Part shown: in pieces, positions 23,959-36,813 of the stretch | Layout: the number at the start of each line of letters is the position of its first letter | Position numbering within the stretch: position 1 is the first letter of the stretch | NCBI GenBank assembly: GCA_001695595.3 | Contig: MBPM02000177.1 | Coordinates: forward strand, 17,739 to 81,738 | Source: Plasmopara viticola | Taxonomy: Eukaryota > Oomycota > Peronosporomycetes > Peronosporales > Peronosporaceae | Direction of reading: 5' to 3' | DNA: 64,000 bases | The notes under the pieces: generated by a model | Databases searched by the model: none | The model's input: only the letters and a program-made list of their open reading frames with translations | Told to the model about the DNA's origin: nothing | Program-made: the position numbers and the translations under genes

Positions 23959-24168
23959 TCAAAGAACGCACAAATAGTACGATTTGAACGAGGTAGATTC
24001 GTCCTCATCGACACCGAAGATCGTGGAAGCCGGAATAAGCACGCGACAATGAATGGAACAAGACCCCTTTTTACTAGCGGTGGCGCCATATCTGCCGTAC
24101 ATAAGCGACTTGAGGTCTAGTGCAGTCTCATCCACAAACTCGACTTGATGCCATGTCTGCGGTTGCAA
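23959..24168 (-). pseudogene. Possible Tc1/mariner-type DDE transposase fragment
   Basis: A short minus-strand frame contains FVDETALDLKSLMYGRYG, which resembles the first catalytic Asp block (FVDE) of DDE-3 superfamily transposases and the Arg/Tyr-Gly segment after it. The remaining catalytic blocks are not found next to it. The downstream frame (24089-23703) does not continue the family convincingly, so this is at best a fragment. Confidence 0.3.
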
Positions 24169-24374
24169 ACAAGTCAGAGCCCGAAATTTCTAATTAGGTG
24201 GCAGCCGCGGTTTTTTGGATTTGCGGCAAACTTCATTGTGAATAACGTGACATTTTAGGACGATAAGACTGCATGGAATGTATACAATTCTGCAACTTAG
24301 GCACGTCCTTACTGAATCTAAGTATAGCGTTTCAAATCTCACCTTACAGGCGAATATCTCGTAGAGACCTTCAC

Positions 24375-24416
24375 TGCCTTCAAGTGATCACAAATCAAAT
24401 TGCCTTCAAGTGATCA
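24375..24416 (+). repeat. Direct repeat in the protein-kinase promoter
   Basis: TGCCTTCAAGTGATCA occurs at 24375-24390 and again at 24401-24416, 26 bp apart, and the second copy ends 15 bp before the kinase ATG. It may be a duplicated regulatory site or a small tandem duplication. Confidence 0.5.
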
Positions 24417-24431
24417 TCCCTTTTTTCCACT

Positions 24432-25475
24432 ATGCTCGCTTGCGTCGTGAGGAAGTTTCCATTGCCTCTACCAATGGGGCAACGACAGGCAACGACAGAT
24501 GAGCAACCGACGCAACAGGTTCCCAAGGGCCCATACTCGATTCTCAAGGAGCTTGGCTCGGGATTGCACGGTCGTGTGTTTCTAGCCTTGGACGAGTGCT
24601 TGCAGCGCGACGTGGCGGTTAAGCTCCCGGCCGTTTTGACAATCGATGCACTGATGACTGATCGCGTAAACGTCACGGAGCTAGAGTGCCAAGTCGCGGC
24701 GATTTTGCACGAATACAATGCGATGCAACGCGTGCAACACCCTAATGTGTTGCCAATCGAGCGGTTAGTCCCTGGCAAAAAAGGCGATTACGATTACGTG
24801 GCCATGATTACGGAGTATACACCCAATGGTGATCTATTTGACCTCTTGGAAAATGCCGGACCACTTTCGGAACCATTGGTGAAAGTATACGCGTGCCAAT
24901 TATTGCGTGCATTGGAAGCGTGTCATGCGAATGGTGTGGTCCACCGAGATGTCAAGCCGGAAAATTTGCTCTTAGATGCCAATTATCAGCTGAAACTCGC
25001 AGATTTTGGCGTCGCAGCCATGGCCCCGTTAGGTACAGATGCTACGGGCGTCTTCTTACGAGACGAGAGTGGGACGGCACTGTATATGGCACCCGAGGTC
25101 AAAACGAAAAAGACGTACCGCGGGACTCCTGTCGATGTGTGGTCAGCAGGTGTGGTTCTATTTATCTTAATGACGGGTCTACCACCGTTTAACGAAGCAC
25201 AAAAGGGTGACGTGTGGTACGACAGTCTCTTGCGTGGTGATTTGCGCTGTTTTTGGGGGTCCCAGCCCGACGAAGTTCGGCAAACAATGACGCCAGGGGC
25301 ACAAGACCTCATTTCGTTGATGCTGGTGGCTCCTGACAAGCGCATTTCAGTTTCAGAGGCGTTGCAGCATCCTTGGTTACGAGGGGCAGACTGCGTGGAT
25401 CCGACCTTGATTCGCAATGCAGTGTCAACTCACCTTGACGCGGCTTTGGCTATCAGGAAGATGGAGACGTTATGA
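24432..25475 (+). CDS. Serine/threonine protein kinase, CAMK-like
   Basis: A 347-residue intronless frame, almost all kinase domain. The glycine loop is GSGLHGRV (42-49), the ATP-binding Lys is K64 in VAVK, the catalytic loop is HRDVKPEN (171-178) with D173, the metal-binding DFG is 191-193 and the APE motif is 220-222. The PFNEA and HPWLRGAD segments and the overall order resemble CAMK/AMPK-type kinases. The Pro/Gln-rich 30-residue N-terminus has no signal peptide. A cluster of acidic residues and an insertion (LTIDALMTDRVNVTELECQVA) separates the Lys strand from helix C. I see no regulatory domain after the kinase core (ends about 316), so it may be controlled by partners or by activation-loop phosphorylation. 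All catalytic residues are present. Confidence 0.9.
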   Translation: MLACVVRKFPLPLPMGQRQATTDEQPTQQVPKGPYSILKELGSGLHGRVFLALDECLQRDVAVKLPAVLTIDALMTDRVNVTELECQVAAILHEYNAMQRVQHPNVLPIERLVPGKKGDYDYVAMITEYTPNGDLFDLLENAGPLSEPLVKVYACQLLRALEACHANGVVHRDVKPENLLLDANYQLKLADFGVAAMAPLGTDATGVFLRDESGTALYMAPEVKTKKTYRGTPVDVWSAGVVLFILMTGLPPFNEAQKGDVWYDSLLRGDLRCFWGSQPDEVRQTMTPGAQDLISLMLVAPDKRISVSEALQHPWLRGADCVDPTLIRNAVSTHLDAALAIRKMETL

Positions 25476-28221
25476 GTCGCGCGCGTTGTTAGAATAACTC
25501 ATTTATTTAACAGTGTAGAATGAAGAAATTGCCGTGTTTAAAGAAATCGATTAGTAACCAAAGTACTTAAGTCAAATTGCAGTATAAAAAAAAGTCAAAA
25601 AGATTCATCAAGTACCAATACTGGCCTTGCCAGCTAATACCTTTTGGTCTTGAGTCAGTTTAGCCAAGGCTCGGGCGTAAAAGATAGATGTCGTCATTTC
25701 CAGTATCTACCTATCCACCCACCCACCATGACCAGCATTTAGTCGACAAGCCTTTGTCACTTTGTCACTTACCCAAACCGTAAATCATACGTCACCCTCG
25801 CACCTTGTCGATGTATGGTTGGCCACGGCTTATCTTATCCTTCGCCTGCGCCCAGGACTTCTCCACGTGTGTCGTCCTCTCAGTCAAACGCGCTTCCACC
25901 TTTAAAGATACGGCCTTACTTCTATGCAAAACTTGTAGCTTCGTGGCCACAAACTAGTTCAGTAGCTTCCGCGTAATCAATTTAAATGTTTACTCTCTTT
26001 TATCGTTTGATTTTTGCACATTAAATCTCCTACCAGATGTAGCAGAAGAGTCTGATCACGCCCGAGAATTGCTCCGGACAAACTTAAAGCTCGTCCTTTT
26101 CCTCGCACTTTTAAATAAGCTGGATATCTGTATCAGATATGTGATCGGAGAGCATAAGGATCGTCCAATTAGCACCATTTTTACTCCTATCTAGCATTTG
26201 AATAGCTTCATACAGAAGCGATTCGTAGCTTAATTATCAGAATTCTTTTTTGGCAATTGAAAGGAGCATTGAATTGTAGGAGGTCGCGTCAAATATAATT
26301 CAACAATCTATATCGGTCGGTATTATTGCAACCCGGACATTCTCATCCCGCGCCAAGTATATGCTGACAAGGTACCCAATATCCGACCACGCGATAAACT
26401 ACACGATCCCCTTAAACAATTTGCTGATTGCTAATTGCCGATTACCGTAACTCTTGCAACAGCCCTCACACTGCATTATAACGCCCCATTCTGCGTCTAG
26501 CCCACAAGTACTTGCGTCCCACCGTTAACTTCATCGAATATTTAACATCACTGTATATTCCTCTCGCAAAAGCAGGCATCAATACATATTGATTCACTGA
26601 TCTGAAACATTTTTCCTTTTTATTTCGTAAGAGAGTCGTCTGCAAGTGATGATCAAAGCTCTCAGCCTTTCATTCGATAAGATCCATTTTTATGGTACAC
26701 GTTTTTTTTCAGAATAGTGAAAAAAGCATAAGATGTCATTTCTTGTAGTCCGCAGTTAAACAAAGATCCTCCATTCTTTCATTTCTCTATGATGACCAGT
26801 CCAGCGTAGACGTTGCCCACTCACACCTCATAGCACCAAATTCGGGTCCCCAGTCCTCCTTCTTTTGAAACTTACTAAGAAGGCTCACAGTTCTTATTGG
26901 TTTTGTCGATCCATGCCGGCGGATCGTAACCTCCAATCAACTAGTTACTTGCGATAGACACGGCCGTGGCTCCTACGGACTCCGGATCTTACATAAAAAG
27001 CAGCAGCTTTTCAAAATTATGCGATTTTCTAGCTGAAACTGATGACGCGGTCGAAATTTCTCACCTATCCAAGCGTGTTTGCTACTATACAGATCACATC
27101 ATCCACTCTACGTTATAAAGAAGTGATTTAGGATTCGAAATCGATCTCTTTTGAGTTTTTAAACTCCTATCTACCGGTCCCAGCTGTGTCCGGGCACCTG
27201 TATTTCCTCGATTTTACTTTACCATCATTGTCAGTACTATTGTTGATAAGGACTGATGAGAGCGAAGCATCAACCCGGATAGATAAATTTGATCACAAAT
27301 TATACGGATGACCGGATCAGGCACTTAAAGTAATTAGACCACGATGAAATCTCGAAGATCAACGGTGACATGCAGTTACTAGTGGACTCGAACATTGACT
27401 TGCGCTGGATTTTCAAGCGTACTCTTAATCACAAAGACCCTAGTGACAGCGATAACGATATCGTCTAGCTTCGCCACCACGGGAAATTAAGCGCAGAAGA
27501 AGTTTTATCCTGATGGCTTGAAAGCTCTCATGGAAGCCTTGTCGAAATGTTGTCCGGTAAAGACCGAAGGTTTTCTCTGTCTAGATCATCCACCTAAAAA
27601 TTCGCAAGTTTGTTTGCAGATAGCGATGACTTGAAGGACGCTGAAGTAAGTGAGTCGCTTGAGATGAGCTATAATAAAGGAGTCACCGGCAGTACACGCG
27701 TGACTAGCGATACTTCACTCGAACGTGTTTGGCTGCAGCTTCGTATGGAAGCCTGCTTTACTGTGTTGGGCGGCTGCGCGTCGAAATAGGGGTGCTGACA
27801 TCGCAGTGGGGGATTTATTCCAGACGTTAACGCAGCGCATTTGGTCGTTATTCCACTTGCTATAATAACTTCTATGTGCAGCTTGCCGACTGTATGCTCG
27901 GCACGCAGCTTTTACGATACACCAGCTAGTCGACAGAGTTATCTTTAGCTATTCGTTTCCGATTTAAGAGCCGAATTAATGCACACCAGGATACGGAAGC
28001 GCTTTGTATGACACAACATTGTCGTCTTGCGCAACATGGATCGTTGTGGGCTCATATTGGTTCCTAACGCCAGAGAAAATGCCCATAAGGCTCACTTTGA
28101 CGGGTCAAACCTTTTCTCTAAAATCAGTTTTGTTATGTTCAGCGACGGTGTTGACGCTGTCGCGCTTGAGATCGAACTCGTCACTGATAGTGTCGAGGCA
28201 GCTCTGCTTGTAAACTGAAAC
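25476..28221. other. Gene-poor region
   Basis: Pyrimidine-rich and AT-rich sequence with stops in all frames at short intervals; no coding, RNA or repeat feature recognised. Confidence 0.45.
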
Positions 28222-28326
28222 AAAAAAAGATTGATTCATTGGTTATTCGAACGAATATAACAAAACAATTTGTCGCTGAAAGTTTTGTTATACTCGTTCG
28301 AACAACCAATGAGTCAATCTTCTTTT
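28222..28326. mobile_element. Short foldback element
   Basis: Two 45-bp arms (28222-28266 and 28282-28326) are inverted copies with four mismatches, separated by 15 bases. All four mismatches are transitions. The outer ends are A-rich/T-rich. It may be a tiny MITE or a hairpin-RNA locus; no flanking duplication was evident. Confidence 0.7.
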
Positions 28327-31300
28327 GGATGCACAGAACCTGTCTCGAATATTTTTTCTGTTTTCTGTATTTTGCCCAAATTGCCGAGTCTCACTTTTCG
28401 AAATTTTTGTCATTATGTACTCACGTGCGTAAGTGGGATTGATATCAGTAACACCTTAAAAACACATCACCAGTAATTTGTAGTTATGCAATAATGGGTT
28501 TGTTAGTGGCGTGCTAAAAGTCTGCTTATAACTAATCATACGCCAGAACTCGTTTGGAGAGGCTGTTCTTAAAATTTCATATTACACTCATAATAGATAA
28601 CTTCGAGTATTTTTCTCAGCTGCCAGAGACCGTAACGCTTCTTCACAAGCTGTGTAAGCTTCAGGGACCGACGCTCATAGCTTGTTACAAATGTGATATC
28701 AAAGATTAATGGTTGGCAGAAAAGGAAGGATCGGCTGGATGATCGGCGCTACAACAAGCTCACCTGGTAATGTCGTTTGTATGTGTGGTCAAAACGTAAT
28801 TCTTGCAAAAGTGAATTTTGACGGCCAAATCGGTGATTCTATCTAATTTAATGATCTCAAGTGCTATAACAGCCCGATCGTAGAGTACAATTGAATACAC
28901 GATCCGATCGATCACGAAGATATTTTCAATGTAGTAGACCTATGAATTCAGCAGGGCGTAATGTCGGGGGTGGTCTAACTAATCCTGACGACAAAATGTT
29001 ACAAATTCATGTGTCTCTGCTATAGGAGAAGCTTTATGATCACCGGCCGGTCCACAATGGTCATATATGACGAGCATAGGATGGAAAAAAATCGGCTTGA
29101 GTATTTTACTTATGTATTTAGGACTGCGCAAGTGGCATACGACGAAGCTGTGTATTTTGAGCCCGTACGCTGTATCTATAGAGAGTTTGTTGTAAAATGG
29201 CGAGTTTTTAGGCTACACAGGTAGCCTATGTTAGATGTGTGTTTGAGCCGCAGGTACACCGTATGCTACGTACCTAGAGACTAGCCGGCCCGAAGGTCTT
29301 AGCTTGGCCCGACAACGTGATGTTTTCTGCCTCGACCCCACCTGCTATTAGGGGCACTCGAGTATTTAAAGAAGATGGAAACCTAAATTACATACACTGT
29401 AGCCAATATTACCGGCCACGTACCGTCTTCAGATTTTTACACGGCGCAACTCTTCCGTCTTACGTCTTACCGAGTCGGAATCAACCAACCGAGCCAATAT
29501 TATCACAAATAAGCTCCGCCAACGGGTACAAACGTATTCCCTAGTTCGTTAAACGATAGGCGCGAGAAAAAAATTAAGTAGAGTCTCGCGAGTGTTTGCG
29601 ACAGTGACGTCGGTGCGGATCCAGACATGCAGATTTTGCGCGATCACTTTTTTGTGTAGGCCCACCTGCCAACTCTTTGGGAATCTTTGGACTCTCGATG
29701 ACTTCACACTTCGAGGCAGGGATACCCGACGGTTTAACTTGTAATAAACAACGAATAATTAAGTGCTAAAGTCATTGACAGGTTGCCACAAGGGTTGTTG
29801 TTTACTGTAAGGTTTTGCATCCATCTGGGTTGCAAGCTGATCGCGGCATCGATGTATATTCTATCATAGCAGACATTCAAGCTGCAAACAAAGAACCTAC
29901 TCGGTTCTTTCCTAATTTTTTTACTGTCGGTCCTGCAAAGCTTGACGACAGTCTGCCACGTCGTTTTCAAGAAACCTCCAATTTCTTCATAGCCGCGTCG
30001 AAGCGGCGCTTTCGAAAGAGATCCAGACCTGTTGGCGATCTAGATCAAAGATCATTTTCAATGATTTTTGGTGGACTTACTTTAAATCTCGTAAGCTCCT
30101 GGGAGTACATTAAGCTTGTCGTGCTTATTTAAAGCCGAACGCAATGCGCCAGCACAGCTTACAGCTTCGTCAAGTCAACTTTTGAGAAGTCCACTCAGAG
30201 TATAAGAGCGACGCTTAGGGCCTTCTCTGAGCAAGCCGAGTGGGATGTATGCCTTCGGACACCCCACTTCTTAATCGCTGGAATTAAAAATGATAGATCT
30301 TTAATTGTAGAGTAGCAAGGTGTTTGACGCCTGTGAAATGTGTCTATGACGCATAGACAGCGGGTCGTTGTATTTCAGTGCTTCAAGAAATCGGCAGTTG
30401 ATGTAACGCTTTAAATGTATTTTCAAAGCTTCATGACTAATTCGACCAAAGCTGTCTAGTCAATTAGATGTTTGGTTTTATTACCACATTGCTTGGTGCA
30501 GTCCTCTCGCTCGAATCATTATGATCTGCCTGCTTAAAAAAACTAACCTTGTGAATCGTCATGGCTAAATCATTGACCTTTTCTTTCAAAACACCTGCAA
30601 ATGAACGAGAGAAGTATTGCATGGCGTAAATAATCATCTTCGCGGGATTCAATTGGACATGCAGCTACGATTTACGTGCTAGATCGGCTGAGACCTCTTC
30701 ATTTAATCAGCCGTGATTTAACTAAGTACGAGGTCAGCCATCTAGGTTAGCAAGGGTGTCTAATTGCATGTGCTCTTTTGTAGGAAGGCAAGGCTTCACC
30801 ACAGATTTTTAGTTTAACTAGATTGGATGATGCGATTCACAAGGACAAATTCTCTTCGTACTACACAAATAGAAGGTGCCGGTTTGGTCTACACAAGCAC
30901 TGTATGCTATATAGATAAGAAGCGCCGATCGCGCAAGGTTAAGCTTGGCCAGACGGCGCGGTCCTCCTCGATCAACTGTCTCTTCTACTGGAAGCAGTCA
31001 GGCTTCAAAGGGAATGAGGCCTGGACAATGCTCAAATATGATATATAGCCAAGCTGAGCGATTACGTCCTCGGCGTGCCATCTAAGAACTTCCACACAGT
31101 CAAAAAAGCGTAATAAAGTCAGCCGAAACCCTCCTTTTGCCATTGAAAAAAGCACAATATGATTACGAAAGCGTAAACAGTCTCAACCCATTGGTGTATC
31201 CGCTTACCTATCGGTAACCAAATTGGAGTTTTTATGTAGTAATTTGTTTTATCTCAACGTAGTACACCTCTTGTAAATAGTTTGTATTGGTACTGACTGG

Positions 31301-31479
31301 ATTTTCTGGTAGAAAAGGGTATGCGGAATCATATCGCCTCATAATAATTGATCTGTACTTTATTCTTACACCAACTCACCCCTTAGCTATATATGCCCTG
31401 GTCTACTGGTCGCCTGGGCCTTGTGGGAGATACGCATACTAAACAACACAGCGGCGCCAGTGACTGATCACTGGCAAGT
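28327..31479. other. Gene-poor region
   Basis: Open frames such as 29815-30132 (+) and 30827-31048 (+) have no recognisable domain and no clear splice partners. Nothing else was seen. Confidence 0.45.
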
Positions 31480-32385
31480 CTACGCAGTGCTAGTACAAGC
31501 TGTCGAGCCCGTCTGTATCATCCGTCGCAACTTTTTGATCGTTGGAGACGATTGACCTTGCATAATGCCCCCAAATGGCGTCCTAAACTTCTTACCGGGC
31601 CCCGCACGGCCACGCGTGGTCTTGAGCGTGTGAATCTGTAGCTTGAGTGCCTCTAGCTCTTCTGTCTGCGAGATCTCGCTCGAGTAATCAAAGAACTTGA
31701 CATTCTCCTTCCAATTCATCCGACGCCATAAGTGCAAGGAATTGGCCCATTCCTTCATCAAATCATTCGTCGGGGCCGCAAATTCCGTCACGCAGGGATC
31801 ACCGAGTTTCATGCGGCGACCTTCCACTCGAATGACCTCGGCAGTCGAGACGGAAAAGCGATACGGCAATTTCCCAGGCACCGTCCTCTCGACACGGACT
31901 TTGGTCACGTGCCCCGCCATTTCCAGCTCGCCGACGATCAAGCCTCCTTTCTCGGTAAAAAACTTGACGACGCCGTCCTCAAACACACAAAAGAGCACTT
32001 GCTGCAAGCAACATACACGTTAGTAGAGAGCCCGAACGACAGGAAACCCCCAGAGCCATGGGCTGTACCGGTGTCGCGTACGTCCCGCGGCCACACTTGA
32101 CAAGAAAGCCCTCTCGGTACATGCTGCTTTGAGATTTGGCGCGTCTCGACGACACCCTCAAAATAAAGTCTGGCCGTCTTTACGTCCGGAAGCGTGCGTT
32201 TCAATCAGGTGGTTGGTGAATTCTCGCGCTGTCCACGAACAAATATGGGTCTGAGTGGGCACTCACGGCCTTGTATTGGGGTTGTGCTTGGTCCTTTAAA
32301 GGAGGTAGCTCGTGCTCGAAATCCAGTTTCGATATGCTTACTTACCGTATTCGACATCCTTAAGGCCAGTTTTGCCATCCTCCAT
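31480..32385 (-). CDS. PH-domain protein (three exons)
   Basis: Model on the minus strand: exon 1 32385-32346, exon 2 32169-32069, exon 3 32001-31480, giving 220 residues. The 67-nt second intron has donor GTACAG, branch CTAAC and acceptor GCAG and is well supported because the join completes a PH domain. That domain runs from EGFLVKCGRG through VLFCVFEDGVVKFF to a C-terminal helix ending EWANSLHLWRRMNW, with the conserved Trp in the helix. A short basic, coiled-coil-like tail rich in Lys/Arg/Thr follows. PH domains bind phosphoinositides or proteins at membranes. Exon 1 (13 codons, donor GTAAGT, 176-nt intron) is in frame but less certain; Met in SMYREGF is an alternative start. It is divergent from PEX11. 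Confidence 0.65.
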
Positions 32386-32493
32386 TGCAGTTTCTCTACC
32401 CTCCAGCTGGCTGTGTAATGCCCTCCCTTAAGTACGTTCGTCGCCGTATCTTCTTCTTGTCACGTTTAGTAAAGCGTCGTTCCTTCGATTTGA
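32386..32493. promoter_or_regulatory. Divergent promoter region between the PH gene and PEX11
   Basis: Only 108 bp separate the predicted ATG of the PH-domain gene (minus) and of PEX11 (plus). If the short PH exon 1 is wrong, the gap is about 390 bp. No canonical Inr is seen. Confidence 0.45.
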
Positions 32494-33275
32494 ATGCCCA
32501 CCGCCGACAAGAGACTCACGCTGTTGGATGTGGACAAGTTGGCACAATTTAGCAGTAGCACCCTTTGTGCGGATAAGCTGTACAAGACGATAGGCTATGG
32601 ATTGGGCGCGATCAGTCACGGGATCGCGCAGACGACGCCGCAAGAAACCGAGACGGCCAAGGGACTCCACGCGCTTGCCGCTCACATTGCCATGGCGCGC
32701 TATGTCATTCGCTTGACAGGTGGATTCGAATCCTATGCAGCATGGAAAAACGACTCGTGGTGCTACGGGGACGACAGTGACCACGTCAAGCGGATTGTGC
32801 GGCTTCAGGCGCTATCGATGATGGTTTACTACCCCCTCGACCACATGGCGTACATTGGCTTTGTGTGCGTGAACGCTACTAGAATGAAAAAGAACGCTGG
32901 CGGCAATGGCGGTGCTGATGAACTCGTTGTGAATGGCGTGAATGTTGCTATAGTGCACCGAAATTATTGCATATTGACGCGATGAAAGTGTCGCGGCAAT
33001 CATGTCAAGCGTGGGGAATCTACATCCTTCTCGATATCTATGCCAATGCTCTTCGGTACGGCAAGTGGGTGTGTGATGCGACTATGCACTGATTGCAATT
33101 GTTGGCAGGATTTCTGCGTTGTTTGGCAAGGAGAAACAGATTTTGGAGCAAAGGGACCTTGCTGACGAGGAGGTACTTAATTTGTTGTGGCGGATCTAAT
33201 GGTGCCTCCCATCTGCTCTATGTCATTTTGTTCCGATAGCGTGCAAGCAAGCTTGTCGATCTTCAAACTCGGTGA
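32494..33275 (+). CDS. PEX11: Peroxisomal membrane protein PEX11 (four exons)
   Basis: Exons 32494-32864, 32954-33055, 33109-33172 and 33240-33275 join to 190 residues. Donors are GTGCGT, GTACGG and GTACTT; introns are 89, 53 and 67 nt, the last with branch CTAAT. Family blocks are the N-terminal amphipathic helix region (DKLYKTIGYGLGAISHGI), MARYVIRLTGGFES, the membrane-proximal MMVYYPLDHMAYIGFV, the C-terminal CQAWGIYILLDIYANAL and a hydrophilic end ADEERASKLVDLQTR. PEX11 proteins elongate and divide peroxisomes by inserting an amphipathic helix into the membrane. The unspliced first frame ends 18 codons after a plausible donor, so splicing is needed to recover the conserved C-terminus. Confidence 0.88.
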
Positions 33276-33816
33276 GACTCAATGTTTGATGCTGTCTTTA
33301 TTGTCAAGCTCACTTGTTTCGTATCTGTAGTCGCCGTGAGCTTTATTACGTGCAGCTTCGAAATGTCTTAAATGCTGGGCCTTGTTTCCATTGGTCTCTC
33401 GAAAAGGGAGCTCTACCAGGTATGCACATCGGTTCAATCGATTGACTATTGAAGATTCACCGAGCTTGACGGTTGGGTTTTGGATTGTGGCTAGAGCACC
33501 TAGTGAGCTTCTTTTGTGCTGCGGAAGCCGTCGTTGGCCTATGGCGCTCTTGGGTGAACACAAAGTAATGACTATTGCATGATCATCCTAGTGCTTTTGA
33601 TCTGACACCTACTAATAAAAGGTGAGTGATACTTCACTATGCTCCAGTAAATTACAGTCATAGAAGAACTCATGCCATTTAATAGTAAAATGTATATGTT
33701 GCATGCCGGCAAAAGTGTTGCAAAGGAATGTCATCCACTTGATACACGACGGGTTTTAATGAATGGTCAAAGTGTGTGGTGTTGTCTGTATCTGTGTGCA
33801 AGTGATGCAATGCGAT
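33276..33816. other. Intergenic between two convergent genes
   Basis: This 541-bp gap lies between the 3' ends of PEX11 (plus) and the V-ATPase H gene (minus). No coding or repeat feature was recognised. Confidence 0.5.
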
Positions 33817-35851
33817 TTACTTGACAAACTCCCACTTGTTGACCATCATCTTTGAAATGCACTGTAGCGCTTGCTTCTGCACTTCTGCATTTTCATGCGT
33901 CATGAGCTTCATCGTCATCTTCTTGGCGCCAAGTCTCTTTGCAATGTGTTTGCCATTCGGGTAAAAGCGCACAAACTCGCCCAAATCAAAGAGAGACACG
34001 GAGATGGTCTTCGGGTCATCCGACTCCAGCAATTCGATCAACAAACTGTCACCTCATTAGCACATTCTACGGATATCTTGCAAGTACATGACGTACCGAA
34101 TCAATTCAAAGTCCTTGTTCTCAAAAGTCATGAAGTTGTCCTTCCAAAATTTATCCGTATGCAGCAAGCCCCAATTTAACGTCCCCGTCCGCAACTCTTT
34201 CTCATAGCGCTCCATAGTGCTGTTCACCAGATACGCTGAGTCATCAACTCTATCGATTGAATCGTTCAAGGACGTACTTCAGCTCCTTATACTCGCGAAT
34301 AAGGACGTCATGAACGGCTTGAATACCCTTGACAATATCCTCATCAACCCACTTTCGTTCACGCATGTTATGAAGCGTCTTTAACAAGCCGCTATCGATC
34401 ATGCGTTCGTTAAAAAAGCCACTGAGCTTGCCAAGCAAGTTCTGCATCAATTCGAGCACACCAAAACCGTTACAACATGCTATAAAGCTAGCAACTACTC
34501 GAGAGGCACCTGAAGCGTTTCTAAAGCCACTCGAACGACCTTTTCACGTGGAGCGGCTGCCACTTGCTGCACAATGGCATCCAATGCTTTAGCAGCCACA
34601 AACTTCTCCATTGCTTCGTCACAAAAAGCCAACGTCCACAGGATAAACGTGAGCTACGAGTTCAAGGGTTCAATCAGTTGTTAAAACACAATACTATTGA
34701 AAGCACAAGCGTTTACTCCACCTCATACGCAAGTTGCGCTCGATTTTGTGAATTCTCTAGCAATTCCACGACTCTAAATTGCCACCAGCAATCGCATCGA
34801 AAGCAAGTATTGGACACACGAAAGTATGAAAGAAAACCACGTCACTTACGGCGGGACCCCGCCAAGCTTGACAAAAACCACTCGCAATTTCTCATTTCTC
34901 AACAGCACCATAAGGGACGCAACTGCCGCACGTGTGACATTTGCGCGGCTTGTGTCGCTCGTTGAAGTCGGCAAAGCACCCGTCTTCAATGCTTGGATTG
35001 CCCATTGACACAGTGCCTCTGCATCCTCCTGACGAGGACGAATCCTGCCCCATGATATTGCATTGTGAGCTTTACTTGACGAAAAAACAATTCTTAAAAG
35101 CCCTGATTATACGCACGTGAGGAAAAGGGCCAAGACGTGGCTTGCAGCATATTGCGTGTAGCCTGTATCACTGCGGATCATTCGTAAGAACGCAGCGGCG
35201 TCCACGGTGCTGCCTTCGGGTACGAAATACTTCATGCGCTTGTGCAGACGAAGACCATCTATCAATGCGTGAGGATCAAGTTGTAAACAATTATTGTTGA
35301 TGAGTAATACGAAAAAAATGTACCAGGCAACAGCTCTTCCATGCGAGCGAGACAGTATCGAAGTACTGTCAGTTCCGTCACATTTTTGACCAGTTTCAGT
35401 AAGGCACTGCCCACTAACGGCCCAGACTCTAACCAAAGCACGTTTATAAATATTCTAGTTAAGAAGCGTTTCTACTAACATCCACGCACCACTCAAAAGC
35501 TCGTCCATCGCTTTATTCTAAAAGATGATACAAGATGAAAAGGTCGTTGAGACCATATACAACAGATATAAGTGATATTTACATTGGTTGCGTCGTCGAC
35601 GCCAGGTTTTATGACACTTTCGAGGTCTTTAAGCGCTGCGATCTCGGTCTTTTCGAGCGAGAAACCACCCGCTCTAACCATCAAGCGCACTAGGTGTAAG
35701 CTTTAAAAGATCAAGTTGATCAATCGCCGTACCGCGTATAAGTGGCCCAATTGATGTCTCGAAAGCGATGCAGCGCCTCCTCCCGCGCGATTGCCACATC
35801 CAGCGACCCATTGCCCGACATGTTGATCGCCACGTGGTTCTTCTTCTCCAT
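33817..35851 (-). CDS. VMA13: V-type H+-ATPase subunit H (11 exons)
   Basis: Minus-strand exons 35851-35733, 35673-35583, 35517-35490, 35428-35324, 35258-35117, 35044-34850, 34773-34722, 34653-34510, 34441-34278, 34219-34097 and 34045-33817 join without a frame error to 463 residues, the usual size. Introns are 51-76 nt, nearly all with GTRNGT-like donors and TAG/CAG acceptors. Family blocks are INWATYTR near the N-terminus, LRYCLARMEELLP, ILWTLAFCDEAMEKF, KWVDEDI, TGTLNWGLLHTDKFWKDN and the C-terminal LLIELLESDDPKT, GEFVRFYPNGKHI, ISKMMVNKWEFVK. Subunit H is built of HEAT-like helical repeats, caps the V1 stalk and is needed for ATP-driven proton pumping in vacuoles and endosomes. Exon 10 could start differently (CAG versus upstream ATAG), affecting only a few residues. 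Its ATG faces UMP-CMP kinase. Confidence 0.93.
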
Positions 35852-36639
<788 letters not shown>

Positions 36640-36813
36640 CGTGGTGCAACATTGCAGCAATATTGCGCATCTGATGAGATAATGTAGGAAAGTAACAAAC
36701 TACGTGGTGTACTTCAATCAGCAAACCCAGAAATTTACAGTGCATTTTTACAATAACGTTTGACTCCGAATTTGTCATTGGGAGGCATGTAACGGGGTTA
36801 CGTAACTTCAGCC

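Noticed and set aside
23703..24120. Pair of overlapping 128-129 codon frames on both strands
   Set aside because: Neither strand has a recognisable family; only the short DDE-like block nearby was kept, with low confidence.
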